Positions 8,939 to 17,625 of a stretch of DNA of 52,000 nucleotides are shown here, piece by piece. Source of the stretch: Cryptosporangium minutisporangium. GTDB lineage: Bacteria > Actinomycetota > Actinomycetes > Mycobacteriales > Cryptosporangiaceae. The position numbers and the translations under genes were made by a program. The notes beneath the pieces are model-generated. The model made no database searches, was not told the origin of the DNA, and saw nothing but the letters and a program-made list of their open reading frames with translations. Each line of letters begins with the position of its first letter. Position 1 is the stretch's first letter. Location of the stretch: positions 1 through 52,000 of the forward strand of contig NZ_BAAAYN010000039.1 of the NCBI RefSeq assembly GCF_039536245.1, read 5' to 3'.

Positions 8939-9989
8939 TCAGATCCTCTCCGTCGCGCGACCCGTCGCGACCGGCGTCGACCGGTCGGAGAAGAGGTCCG
9001 CGACGTCGTCGAAGGAGATCGTGAGAACAGCGAGGACGAGCGCGCCGAACACTGCGACGCCGACGCCTCCGGGATGCAGATCCACCACCAGGCCGGTGCC
9101 GCCCGGTACCGGCGCGGTCGCCGCGCCGAGCCGGTCGGGTCGCGCGGCTGGGCACCAGACCGGCGGACAAGTCTCGCCGCCCGCTCGCGGTGTACGCAGC
9201 TCCGCACACCGCGACGGCGGCCAGAGCCAGCACGAGCAGCGGCAGCCACTGGTCGTCGCCGAACGGCCGCGTCAGTGCGATCAGCCCGATCGGCGACGCC
9301 CAGCGCAGCCAGCCCAGCGCGTCGACGCCGTCCCCGATCATCCGCACGAGCAGACTCGTGCCGAGCAGCGCGACCGCGACGGTGGTCGCGGTGGTTCGGG
9401 TGGAGAACAGCTGCGCGGTCAGCGCCGCGACCCCGGCGAAGAACACCCCGAGCAGCGCCAGCCCCACGCCGTGGACGAGCGCACCCCGCATACCGACGCC
9501 GGTCGCGGCCAGCGCTACCGCGACCGCCGCGCCGACGACCAGCGGAGCGGCGACCAGCACCGCGAGGTGACGGGCAACGGCTTTCCGCAGCGGAGTGCGC
9601 CCGGCCAGCAGCAGATCCCAGCGACCGGCCGCCTCCTCACCGCGCAACACTCGGGTCGTCGCCACGATCGTCCACGCCGCGATGATCAGCGCGAGTGGTG
9701 TGCCGCTGCGCCACACGGTGAAACCGCCGACGGTGTCGAGCGCGATCGGCTCGCCGAAGAGCGTCCGGATGGCCGGGTTGCTCGCGAGCGCGCGCAGTGA
9801 CTCGGCGCTGGCCGGATCGTTGACGATCGCGCGCGCGGTAGCGGCGACGAGTCCGGTCATCCCGGCGGCGACGGCCAGAACGACGACGGCCCCGGCGCGG
9901 ATCTGCCGGACGGCCAGCCAGGTAAGTGCCCACCCAGCCTCGTCCCGCACGGTCAGAGCGGACGGGGCAGTGAGCGTTCCGGCGGTCAC
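8939..9989 (-). pseudogene. ABC-2 type permease, frameshifted near the C-terminus
   Basis: Membrane partner of the adjacent ATPase. GTG at 9989 overlaps the ATPase stop (GTGA). About six hydrophobic segments follow in one frame to GRRDLSAGLVPSRATRP near 9130. There the frame turns into an arginine-rich tail that would end at 8874, inside the thioredoxin gene. One base out of register the sequence continues sensibly: a membrane-helix-like GGVGVAVFGALVLAVLTI followed by SFDDVADLFSD, ending at 8939-8941, one base before the thioredoxin start. The length from 8939 to 9989 is 3n+1, consistent with one extra base. Typical members are about 530 residues, so the second half would be missing even after correction. 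A sequencing error or real decay are both possible. Confidence 0.65.
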
Positions 9990-10891
9990 CGGGCCACCTC
10001 GCTCACGGAGTCCCGGCCGTAGTAGTCGAGGAAGATCTCCTCGAGGCTGGGTTCGCGGATACTCACTGCGACCGTGTCGACGTCGGCCAGCGCGTGCAGC
10101 GCCGGCCCGGGAGGGCCGGTCAGCGCGAACCGCAACCGTCCCTCCCCGAGTGATTCGACGCCGTCCACGCCGGGCACCGCGTCCAGCCGGGGCGCTGGAC
10201 CGGTGTAGGTGAGCGTCACCTCCGAGCGGTGCAGCCGACGCAGGTCCGGCACCGTTGCAACCTCGGACAGTCGTCCGGCGCGCAGGATGCCGACCCGGTC
10301 GCAGACGGCCTCGACCTCGGCGAGCTGGTGGGAGCTGAGGAACACCGTCTGGCCACGGTCGCGGGCCTCGTCCACCGTCCGGCGGAACTGCTGCTCCATC
10401 AGCGGATCCAGGCCGCTGGTCGGCTCGTCGAGGATCAGTAGCGGCGCGCGGGTGGCGAACGCCGCGACCAAGGCGATCTTCTGCCGGTTGCCCGTGGAGT
10501 ACGCGTCGGCGCGCTTGGACAGGTCCACGTCGAACCGCGCCAGCAGCTCGTCGCGGTAGGCGGTGTCGATGCCCGGGCCGGTGCGGGCCAGCAGATGGAG
10601 GATCTCCTGTCCGGTCAGCCGCGGCCACAACGCGACGTCCGCCGGTACGTAGGCCACTCGCCGATGGGCGACCGCCACGTCGGCGGCGGGGACGTCGAAC
10701 AGCCACGCCCGGCCGGAGGTCGGGGAGGCGAGTCCGAGTAGCAGCCGGATCGCGGTGGACTTTCCGGCGCCGTTGGGGCCGAGGAAGCCGAACACCTCAC
10801 CCGGCGGGACCTCGATCGTCAGGTCCTCGAGCGCGGGCAGGCGGCCGTAGTGCTTGGTGAGGGCATCGGTGCGCACGGCGGGAGCAGTCAT
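9986..10891 (-). CDS. ABC transporter ATP-binding protein
   Basis: A 301-residue ATPase of the CcmA/DrrA type. It shows Walker A GPNGAGKST, a signature degenerated to YSTGNRQKIALV, Walker B LLILDEPTSGLD and switch histidine LSSHQLAEVEAV. The C-terminal 80 residues form the small regulatory domain common in exporters paired with ABC-2 permeases. It is the first gene of the export operon and overlaps its permease by GTGA. The substrate is unknown. The signature STGNRQK rather than LSGGQ is normal for this subgroup. Confidence 0.9.
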   Translation of the reverse strand: MTAPAVRTDALTKHYGRLPALEDLTIEVPPGEVFGFLGPNGAGKSTAIRLLLGLASPTSGRAWLFDVPAADVAVAHRRVAYVPADVALWPRLTGQEILHLLARTGPGIDTAYRDELLARFDVDLSKRADAYSTGNRQKIALVAAFATRAPLLILDEPTSGLDPLMEQQFRRTVDEARDRGQTVFLSSHQLAEVEAVCDRVGILRAGRLSEVATVPDLRRLHRSEVTLTYTGPAPRLDAVPGVDGVESLGEGRLRFALTGPPGPALHALADVDTVAVSIREPSLEEIFLDYYGRDSVSEVAR

Positions 10892-11022
10892 CGCCAGAGC
10901 CTTCCGATCGACGCGGTTAGGACGTCGCCGACCAGGCTTCCCGGCACACCACGTAGGACGGTACGCCGATTGGAGCCCGCCGGGAAGGCTTCGTCGTACC
11001 GCCGCGCGAGCGATCGGCTAGC

Positions 11023-11409
11023 TCAGGACTGCTCGTAGACGTCGGGAATGCCGTCGCGGTCGACGTCCCTCTCCTCTTCTTCCTGGAGGCGCCGGTAGGT
11101 GCGGTTCCGCAGGCGCAGAAGAATCGCGGCCAGGACGGCCGCGATCAGCGAACCGGTGAAGACGGCCACCTTGACGTGCTCGTCGCTGTCGCTCCCGGCG
11201 CCGAACGCGAGTTCGCCGATGAGCAGGGAGACGGTGAAGCCGATACCGCCGAGCAGTGCGAGGCCGACGACGTCGATCCAGGCCAGGCCTTCGTCCAGGC
11301 TCGCGCGAGTGAACCGTGCGACCAGCCAGGTGATCAGCGTGATTCCGACGGTCTTGCCCGCGACCAGGGCAACGACGCTGTGGCCGATTCCGATCGCGGG
11401 CGCAGCGGG
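11023..11409 (-). pseudogene. NhaA Na+/H+ antiporter, C-terminal remnant
   Basis: An open stretch of about 128 codons matches the C-terminal third of Nha[17 protein letters not shown], then the hallmark [21 protein letters not shown] and [12 protein letters not shown], a final membrane segment, and a charged tail ending [18 protein letters not shown]. The N-terminal two thirds, including the ion-binding aspartates, are absent. The sequence begins directly after the prfC stop codon and in the same frame. It looks like the residue of a deletion and is not expected to be functional. Confidence 0.7.
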
Positions 11410-12993
11410 TCAGCGCGGGTTGTCGAGCATGGGGTCCAGCCGGACGCCGGGGTGATCCCGGCTTACCGAGGCCAGCCGCCAGGGCGTGGGAAACACGGCG
11501 AGCAGCGCGCCGTCCCGGGTCCGGGTGAATACCTCGACTCCGGGTGCCCGCTCCAGGACCGGGGCACCGGCGGCGTCGGTGCGGCGGGCCACCTGGTAAG
11601 TCAGTGGTTCCAGGACGCCGGGGGCGGAGAACTCGTGGGCCAGGCGGTGCAGCGCGACGTCGAACTGCATTGGTCCGACGGCGGCGAGCACGGGTGCCTG
11701 TTCGCCACGTCGGTCGGAGACCAGTACCTGGACGACGCCTTCCTCGTCGAGCTGGGTGACGCCGCGGCGGAACTGCTTGACTCGGCTGAGGTCCTGCGGC
11801 CGGAGCACCGCGAAGTGCTCGGGCGCGAAGGCGGGCAGGGGCGGGAAGGCTACGGCCCGGCCGGTGCAGAGGGTGTCGCCGACCCGCAGCGCGGTGGCGT
11901 TGACCAGCCCGATGACATCGCCGGGGTAGGCCGTCTCGAGCGTGGAGCGCTCCTGACCGAACAGGGCGCTGGCGTATTTCGTGCTGAACGGTCGACCGGT
12001 GGCGGCGTGCACCACTTGCATACCGCGGTCGAAGCGGCCGGAGCAGACCCGTACGAACGCGATGCGGTCGCGGTGCGCGCGGTCCATGTTGGCCTGGACT
12101 TTGAACACCACGCCGGAGAAGTCCGCGTCCAGCGGGCGTGGGGCGCCGCTCACGGTCGGACGCGGAGCGGGGGAGGGCGCGAGGTCGATGATGCCGTCGA
12201 GCAGGTGCCGGACTCCGATGTTGGAAACCGCGCTGCCGAAGTACACCGGGGTGGCCTTACCGGCGAGGAAGGCCTCCGGTTCGTGCTCGGCGCCGACGCT
12301 GCTGAGCAGGTCCAGTTCCTCGACCGCCGTGCGGTAAGCACTGTTCTGACTCATCGCAGCCGGGTCGAGGACGCGCGCGGTGGCCGCGGTGGCACCACCG
12401 GCGGCCCGGGAGAACCCGACGACCTCGTCCTCGCGGCGGCGGTCGATGAGGCCTTGCAGGTCGCCGGCGAGGCCAATGGGCCAGGTGATCGGCGTCGGCC
12501 GGATCGCTAGCCGCTCTTCCACGGCGTCGAGCAGCGCGAGCGCGTCCTGCCCGGGGCGGTCCCACTTGTTGATGAACGTCACGATCGGAATGCCGCGGTG
12601 GCGGCAGACGTCGAACAGACGCAGCGTCTGAGGTTCCAGGCCCTTGGCCGCGTCCAGCAGCATGATCGCGCAATCCACGGCCGTGAGTACCCGGTAGGTG
12701 TCCTCGGAGAAGTCGGCGTGGCCCGGAGTGTCGACCAGATTCAGGATCGTGTCGCGGTAGGTGAAGCGCAACGCGGCGGAGGTGACCGAGATGCCGCGCT
12801 GCCGCTCCATCTCCATCCAGTCACTCGTGACGCCCCGGCGGCCCGCTTTGCCGTGTACCGCCCCGGCCTGGGTGATCGCGTCGGCGTGCAGCGCGAGGGC
12901 CTCGGTCAGGGTGGACTTGCCTGCGTCGGGGTGGCTGATCACGGCGAAGGTCCGCCGGCGGCGGGCTTCGAGAACGACGTCCGGGTCGGACAC
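11410..12993 (-). CDS. prfC: Peptide chain release factor 3
   Basis: Translational GTPase of 527 residues that removes RF1/RF2 from the ribosome after termination. G-domain motifs are clear: G1 SHPDAGKSTL, G2 region QRGISVTSAAL, G3 DTPGHADF and G4 NKWDRPG. They are followed by the beta-barrel domain and the RF3 C-terminal domain (VGPMQFDVALHRL). Length and start are normal for the family. It is flanked by two truncated genes (nhaA remnant and glycosyltransferase fragment), so the intact gene sits in a decayed stretch. Confidence 0.95.
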   Translation of the reverse strand: MSDPDVVLEARRRRTFAVISHPDAGKSTLTEALALHADAITQAGAVHGKAGRRGVTSDWMEMERQRGISVTSAALRFTYRDTILNLVDTPGHADFSEDTYRVLTAVDCAIMLLDAAKGLEPQTLRLFDVCRHRGIPIVTFINKWDRPGQDALALLDAVEERLAIRPTPITWPIGLAGDLQGLIDRRREDEVVGFSRAAGGATAATARVLDPAAMSQNSAYRTAVEELDLLSSVGAEHEPEAFLAGKATPVYFGSAVSNIGVRHLLDGIIDLAPSPAPRPTVSGAPRPLDADFSGVVFKVQANMDRAHRDRIAFVRVCSGRFDRGMQVVHAATGRPFSTKYASALFGQERSTLETAYPGDVIGLVNATALRVGDTLCTGRAVAFPPLPAFAPEHFAVLRPQDLSRVKQFRRGVTQLDEEGVVQVLVSDRRGEQAPVLAAVGPMQFDVALHRLAHEFSAPGVLEPLTYQVARRTDAAGAPVLERAPGVEVFTRTRDGALLAVFPTPWRLASVSRDHPGVRLDPMLDNPR

Positions 12994-13082
12994 CAGGCTT
13001 CCTTACTTCAGGCGGTCAGCGCGGCTGTGGCCCCGCGGACGACATCGGCGACGGAATGAGTGTGGCTGCGCAGTGAAGCTCG

Positions 13083-13601
13083 TCAGCGGGCGGGTCGGTG
13101 TGGTCTCAGGGCTGTCGGCGGCGATGTTCGGTGAGGGGCCCGGTGCACCTGGCCAGGCCACGGGAACTGTCGGGTGGGTACGTACATCGGCATGGGCAAA
13201 GCAAGCACCGCGGGTATGCCCAACTTCTCCGCCACGTGCTGCCCGGCGATCACCTGACCGTTGTGCACGATGACGTCCGCGCCGGCGCCCGCCCCGGTCG
13301 AGGCCACCTGCCAACAGTCGTCCAGAACGCCGGTGAACATCGCGGGCAACTGCCGCATCAAGCGGATCTTCGCGCGCGCCCCGCCAGCGGCGACATCGCC
13401 CACCACGGAGCTGGTATCCAGAACCCGTAACGGGCCGTCATCGAGGGCGGCGAACTGCACACCATTGCCGGTCGCCAGACCGGCGAGCCGTTCCGGTGCC
13501 GCCACCACCGCCTGGTGACCGCGCTGCTGCAGCCCACGAGCCAGAGCTACGAACGGCTGCACGTCGCCGCGGGTGCCGAGCGTCAGAACCAGAACCTTCA
13601 C
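13083..13601 (-). pseudogene. GT1-type glycosyltransferase, N-terminal fragment
   Basis: The 172-residue product has the N-terminal acceptor-binding domain of MurG/UGT-like glycosyltransferases: MKVLVLTLGTRGDVQPFVALARGL, HQAVVAAPERLAGLA and LGIPAVLALPMPMYVPTRQFPWPG. After this point the sequence becomes an unrelated arginine/proline-rich tail and stops. Complete enzymes have about 400 residues, and the nucleotide-sugar-binding C-terminal domain is absent. This is probably the stump of a gene after deletion. The ATG at 13601 has a GGAGG-like site upstream (GCGGGAGGTTC). Confidence 0.7.
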
Positions 13602-13627
13602 GATGAACCTCCCGCGGGGCGCGGCTG

Positions 13628-14200
13628 CTACTCGGTGACGAGCAGGTCGGCGTAGTCGGCGATCGTCAGCGGCCCGGCCGTGAGCGAGGCGTCGCCGCGC
13701 GGCACCGGCAGTGGCTTCCCGTCTTGGACGAACCGGACCGCGCCCACGGCGAGGCGGGACGTGAGGGTGCAGACGATCTGGCCGAAGGCCAGTACGTCGT
13801 CGGTGCGGCCGGCCTCCCGGTACTGATCGCCGAGGTCGACGGTGACGATGCCGCCGTCCTGGGTGGCGCCGGTGGCGAGCCTGGTCGCGGCCAGGGCACT
13901 GGTGTAGCCGGAGTTCTGCTCGACCGCGTCCGGCCCCTGCAGCAGCAAGCGCAGGTGGGTGTCCGCGCTGATCGGCGGCCGGACCCGCCGGATCACGGGG
14001 GTGAGCGCGCCGTCTCGCACCAGGCAGATCCGTTCGGTGGCGCTACCCGGCTGCACCCCGGGCGAGGCGCTCGGGAGCGATGCGCCGGAGTCTGCCGTCC
14101 GGCGCGCGGAACGTGGCTCGTCGTCCAGCGGGACGCCACAGCCGGTCAGCGTCAGAGCTGTCACGACGACGAGAATCGCGGCGGAGAGCCGTCGCCTCAT
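13628..14200 (-). CDS. GerMN-domain lipoprotein
   Basis: A 190-residue lipoprotein with signal peptide and lipobox (ALTLTGC). It is followed by a GerMN domain (about residues 60-175: LRLLLQGPDAVEQNSGYTSALA, VTVDLGDQYREAG, FGQIVCTL). GerMN domains occur in spore germination GerM and in actinobacterial LpqB. Unlike LpqB (about 590 residues), no propeller follows. The ATG at 14200 overlaps the histidine kinase stop (ATGA). The gene order regulator-kinase-lipoprotein matches mtrA-mtrB-lpqB, so it probably modulates the kinase at the cell surface (inference). Confidence 0.85.
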   Translation of the reverse strand: MRRRLSAAILVVVTALTLTGCGVPLDDEPRSARRTADSGASLPSASPGVQPGSATERICLVRDGALTPVIRRVRPPISADTHLRLLLQGPDAVEQNSGYTSALAATRLATGATQDGGIVTVDLGDQYREAGRTDDVLAFGQIVCTLTSRLAVGAVRFVQDGKPLPVPRGDASLTAGPLTIADYADLLVTE

Positions 14201-15540
14201 CGGACCGGTCCGTTCAGTCGGACCCGGAACCGGGCACCACCGCCCGGGTTGTCCTCCACCCAGGCGGCGCCGCCGTGGGCGGCCGCGTGTGCGGCGACGA
14301 GTGCCAGGCCGAGCCCGGTGCCGTCGCTGCCGGTCCCGCGGTCGTGGGCGGTCCGGCCGCGAACGAAGCGGTCGAAGATGGCGTGTCGGTCCTCAGGACG
14401 GACACCCGGGCCCTGGTCCTCGACGACGAGTTCGTTGCTGGCGATGCGGATCGCGGTCGGACCGCCGCCGTACTTCTCGGCGTTCTCGACGAGGTTGGTG
14501 AGTATCTGCTCGACGCGTGTCCGGTCGACCTCCCAGACCGGTTCGTCGGTGTCGACGTGGACGAGGTCGGTCGGCTGGTGCCGGGCGCGGCACACATCCC
14601 GGGCGAGCGCGGCGATGTCCACGGGTGTCCGGTCGAGCGGCTGATCGCCGCGGGCGAGCGCGATCAAGTCGTTGACCAGGTGCTGGAACCGGTCTACTTC
14701 TTCGCCGACCAGCTTGGCCGCGGCGGCGGTCCGCTCGTCGAGTCGATCGGCGCGGCGGGTGAGCACACCGGCGGCCGCGGAGAGCGTCTGCAGCGGGGAA
14801 CGTAGTTCGTGGCTGACGTCGGCGGCGAAGCGGCGGTCGCGTTCCACCCGGTCGGCGAGTTCGTCGACCATGTGGTTGAACGACGTGGTGAGCCGGGCCA
14901 GGTCGGGTTCGGTGGCGGGGTCGAGCCGGGTCCTGACTAGGCCGGCGGTGATGTGTTCGGCGGCTTCGGCGACCGAGGTCAGGGGGCGCAGCACCGACTG
15001 GGTCACGTACCAGCCGAGGACCGCGCCCGCTCCGGCGGTCATGAGAGCGACCGCGGTGAGGACCACGGCGAGGGTGCGGAACGTGCGTTCCAGCTCGGCG
15101 AGCGAGTCGACTTCGTAGAACGCGGTCGACGAGGAGATCGGGACCCCGACCACGACCACGGGCCGGCCACCCGAGCGCACCCGCTGCACCATCGGCTCCC
15201 CATCCGCGACGCGATCCTGCAATGCGGCGGGGATCGCGGCAGTGATGCCTTCGTCCGCGCTGCGCGCGTACCAGGTGCCGTTGCGGCGGACGAGGACCTG
15301 CCGGTCGCCGGTGGTCTCCAGTGACCCGAGGATCTCGACGATGTCCGGGTCCTGAGCGGTGAGTCCGGCGCGGACCACGGTGGCGTTGAAGTGCGCCGCG
15401 CGGACCGCAGCCCGCTCCCTGCCCTCGGTCAGCGACGTCCGAATGAGCTGGTAAGACAGCAGAGCCATGGCGGCCGACAGCAGCAGCGCGCCGATCGCGA
15501 AGCTCGCGATCACCCGGCGCCGTAGGCCGATCGGTCTCAC
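14197..15540 (-). CDS. Sensor histidine kinase
   Basis: A 447-residue membrane kinase. One N-terminal helix (VIASFAIGALLLSAAMALL), an extracytoplasmic sensor region of about 130 residues and a second helix (LAVVLTAVALMTAGAGAVLGW) lead into HAMP. The phosphoacceptor is in FAADVSHELRSPLQTL. ATP-binding boxes are N (NLVENAEKYGG), G1 (VVEDQGPGV) and G2 (GTGLGLALV). The start GTG at 15540 overlaps the response regulator stop (GTGA). Domain layout and order resemble MtrB. It probably senses envelope status and phosphorylates the upstream regulator. Confidence 0.92.
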   Translation of the reverse strand: MRPIGLRRRVIASFAIGALLLSAAMALLSYQLIRTSLTEGRERAAVRAAHFNATVVRAGLTAQDPDIVEILGSLETTGDRQVLVRRNGTWYARSADEGITAAIPAALQDRVADGEPMVQRVRSGGRPVVVVGVPISSSTAFYEVDSLAELERTFRTLAVVLTAVALMTAGAGAVLGWYVTQSVLRPLTSVAEAAEHITAGLVRTRLDPATEPDLARLTTSFNHMVDELADRVERDRRFAADVSHELRSPLQTLSAAAGVLTRRADRLDERTAAAAKLVGEEVDRFQHLVNDLIALARGDQPLDRTPVDIAALARDVCRARHQPTDLVHVDTDEPVWEVDRTRVEQILTNLVENAEKYGGGPTAIRIASNELVVEDQGPGVRPEDRHAIFDRFVRGRTAHDRGTGSDGTGLGLALVAAHAAAHGGAAWVEDNPGGGARFRVRLNGPVR

Positions 15541-16211
15541 GGCTGCAGCTTGTAGCCCATGCCGCGGACCGTCACCAGGTGACGGGGGTTGCGCGGATCG
15601 AGTTCGATCTTCTGGCGGAGCCGCCCGACGTGGACGTCGACCAGCCGCTCGTCGCCGACGTCGTATCCCCACACACGTTGCAGCAACTGCTGGCGGGAGA
15701 GCACCCGGCCCGCGTGCTCGGCGAGCTCGCAGAGTAGGCGGAACTCGGTGCGGGTGACGGCGACCGGCTCGCCGCCCAGCGTCACCTCGGCGGCGTCCGG
15801 CCGTACCGCCAGCTCGCCGAACGTCCACGAACTCACCGGGGGCGCCGGCGTCCGGACGCGGCGTTGCAGGGCGCGCAGACGCGCGGCGAGTTCCTCGGTC
15901 GGGACCGGCTTGACGACGTAGTCGTCGGCTCCCGCCTCCAACGCTCGGACGACATCCTGAGTGGCGTCCCGAGCGCTCAAGACGAGCACCGGAACGTCGT
16001 CGGAGCGTCGTAGCTCCCGGATGCACTCGAAGCCGTCGAGGCCCGGCAGCATCAGGTCGACCATCACCACGTCTGCTGGGTGCCTGCGCTGCCGATGGAG
16101 CCCTTCCTCGGCCGTCCCGGCTCCATTGGCGTCGAAGCCTTCCTCGTCGAGGGCGAGGAGCAAGGACAGGCGAATGCGGTCGTCGTCCTCGATCACCAGC
16201 ACCGACGCCAT
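15537..16211 (-). CDS. OmpR-family response regulator
   Basis: A 224-residue regulator with receiver and winged-helix domains. Acidic pocket E8-D9-D10, phosphoacceptor D52 (VMVDLMLPGLDG) and K101 (DDYVVKPVP) are present. The DNA-binding domain ends VDVHVGRLRQKIELDP and VRGMGYKLQP. I chose ATG 16211 because it follows GGGAAGATGGCGGT and starts exactly at the receiver domain. First gene of the regulator-kinase-lipoprotein operon. A perfect 8-bp direct repeat with 11-bp period lies 59 bp upstream, the expected layout for an OmpR-type site. Confidence 0.93.
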   Translation of the reverse strand: MASVLVIEDDDRIRLSLLLALDEEGFDANGAGTAEEGLHRQRRHPADVVMVDLMLPGLDGFECIRELRRSDDVPVLVLSARDATQDVVRALEAGADDYVVKPVPTEELAARLRALQRRVRTPAPPVSSWTFGELAVRPDAAEVTLGGEPVAVTRTEFRLLCELAEHAGRVLSRQQLLQRVWGYDVGDERLVDVHVGRLRQKIELDPRNPRHLVTVRGMGYKLQP

Positions 16212-16269
16212 ACCGCCATCTTCCCTGCCCCGGCGCGAACCGGCGAGTGACTCCGGCTCCCCCGGGCGC

Positions 16270-16288
16270 ACTGTCATGGAACTGTCAT
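16270..16288. promoter_or_regulatory. Direct repeat ACTGTCAT x2, candidate response-regulator site
   Basis: The octamer ACTGTCAT occurs at 16270-16277 and again at 16281-16288, an 11-bp period. It lies in the 148-bp divergent region between the response regulator (ATG 16211) and the STAS gene (GTG 16360). OmpR/PhoB-family regulators bind direct repeats spaced by one helical turn, so this is a plausible autoregulatory site that could also control the divergent stress operon. Binding by this regulator is inferred. Confidence 0.5.
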
Positions 16289-16359
16289 ACGACCTCCAAG
16301 CGATCTCCACAGGACGCGGCGAAGCTCGAACCGAAGACACAAAGTAGCCGGGAGGGAAC

Positions 16360-16740
16360 GTGGACGTTCTCCAGACCGAACGACCCGAGGTCGGTATCCC
16401 CGTCGTCGAGCTCTGCCTGCGCGAGGCGATCACCAGCGCCCAGCTGCCGACGGTCCGGGAGCGGGTCGATGAGGTCCTCGCGATCGCCCCACGGGTGCTC
16501 GTACTCGATCTGAGCCAGTGCCCGGCGGTGGACGCCGCGGGGATCGCCTACCTGGTGGACCTGCACCGCCGGATGCGACGGGTGGAGGGACGTCTGGAGC
16601 TGCGTGCCCCAGGGCCACGAATCGATCGGATGCTCCGCCTCACGCACCTCGACCGCGTTCTGCCGGTCGTTCCACGCGATCACGACGCACGTCCCAGCGC
16701 CCTGTCCGCCGTGCTCGGAGAGGAGAGCACACCGCAATGA
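16360..16740 (+). CDS. STAS-domain protein (anti-sigma factor antagonist-like)
   Basis: A 126-residue single STAS domain with the SpoIIAA/RsbV pattern VLVLDLSQCPAVDAAGIAYLV. In SpoIIAA the serine phosphorylated by the partner kinase lies in DSSG; here the positions are D58-A59-A60-G61, so the phosphoacceptor appears to be missing. The start is GTG 16360 after GGGAGGGAAC. Its stop overlaps the ATG of the next gene (ATGA). It could be a constitutively active antagonist or a structural STAS protein of a stress complex. It is divergent from the two-component operon. Confidence 0.8.
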   Translation: MDVLQTERPEVGIPVVELCLREAITSAQLPTVRERVDEVLAIAPRVLVLDLSQCPAVDAAGIAYLVDLHRRMRRVEGRLELRAPGPRIDRMLRLTHLDRVLPVVPRDHDARPSALSAVLGEESTPQ

Positions 16741-17009
16741 CCATCACCGGCATCATCAGTGCCGTCGTCGTCGGACTGATCGTCGGCGCCCTGGGACGGC
16801 TAGTCGTTCCCGGCCGCCAACGCATCCCCCTCTGGCTCACGCTCGTCATCGGCATCGTCGCGGCGCTGCTCGGCACCACGATCGCTCGCCTGGCCGGCGT
16901 CGACACCGACGGGTTCAGCATCGTCGAGCTGATCGCGCAGATCGCCTTGGCCGCACTCGGCGTCGCCGTCGTGGTCGCTACCAGCAGTCGGCGTGCCGGC
17001 GTCCGCTGA
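16737..17009 (+). CDS. GlsB/YeaQ/YmgE-family membrane protein
   Basis: A 90-residue protein with three hydrophobic segments: MTITGIISAVVVGLIVGALGRL, a middle segment IPLWLTLVIGIVAALLGTTI and a last segment IVELIAQIALAALGVAVVVA. This is the transglycosylase-associated (GlsB/YeaQ) pattern of general-stress membrane proteins. The ATG overlaps the STAS stop, so the two are translationally coupled. Its exact function is not established in the family. Expression with STAS and BON proteins suggests a role in envelope stress. Confidence 0.85.
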   Translation: MTITGIISAVVVGLIVGALGRLVVPGRQRIPLWLTLVIGIVAALLGTTIARLAGVDTDGFSIVELIAQIALAALGVAVVVATSSRRAGVR

Positions 17010-17148
17010 GATCACCGACGTGGTCCGCCTGCAGCCCGTCCTCTCCCCGCCGCGGGCGGACCACCCGATCATTCCGACCTCGACCGGTTGCCCGACCGGC
17101 CGGGATCGGCACGGTCCTGTCCGAGTCCGTCAGACGGAAGGCGCTCGT

Positions 17149-17625
17149 ATGTACTACTGGCCGTTTCCGTTTCCCGAAGAGAGCGGATCGTCCTCTCGAC
17201 CGGCTGACGAGTCGTCGCGTCCGCTCAGTCCTGACGAGCAGATCAGCGCCACCGTCCTCGCGCGGCTCTTGCTCGACGACCGGACACGACCAGGCCAGGT
17301 CACCATCCAGACGCAGGCCGGCGTCGTCATCCTCAGCGGCACCATGCCCACGGCCGAGGCCCGCACGGTCGCTGCGCAGATCGCTGCCACCACCACCGGA
17401 GCCCGCGATGTGTGCAACATCCTCCGGGTGCCCAGGCATCGTTTTTTGCTCCGCGACAGGTCGCTGGCGGCCCTGCTCGTCATGAGCGCGTACATCAGCC
17501 TCGTCGTCGGCATCCTCGGCGGCGTCGTCGGCTGGATCGCACTCGCGCTGATCTGCGCGCTCGCCGCCTCAGCCGTGGAGAGCCGCTACGTTCGCGGCAC
17601 CCAGCGGGGCCGCGGGAGCAGGTAG
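17149..17625 (+). CDS. BON-domain membrane protein
   Basis: A 158-residue protein. A proline/serine-rich N-terminus precedes a BON domain at about residues 28-95 (ISATVLARLLLDD, VTIQTQAGVVILSGTM, ARTVAAQIAATTTGARDVCNI). A hydrophobic hairpin of about 45 residues at the C-terminus (AALLVMSAYISLVVGILGG, then WIALALICALAASAV) follows. BON domains bind membranes or attach to partner proteins in stress proteins such as OsmY. I chose ATG 17149, preceded by GACGGAAGG, over an upstream in-frame ATG at 16993 that would overlap the GlsB gene. Third gene of the stress operon. Confidence 0.8.
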   Translation: MYYWPFPFPEESGSSSRPADESSRPLSPDEQISATVLARLLLDDRTRPGQVTIQTQAGVVILSGTMPTAEARTVAAQIAATTTGARDVCNILRVPRHRFLLRDRSLAALLVMSAYISLVVGILGGVVGWIALALICALAASAVESRYVRGTQRGRGSR

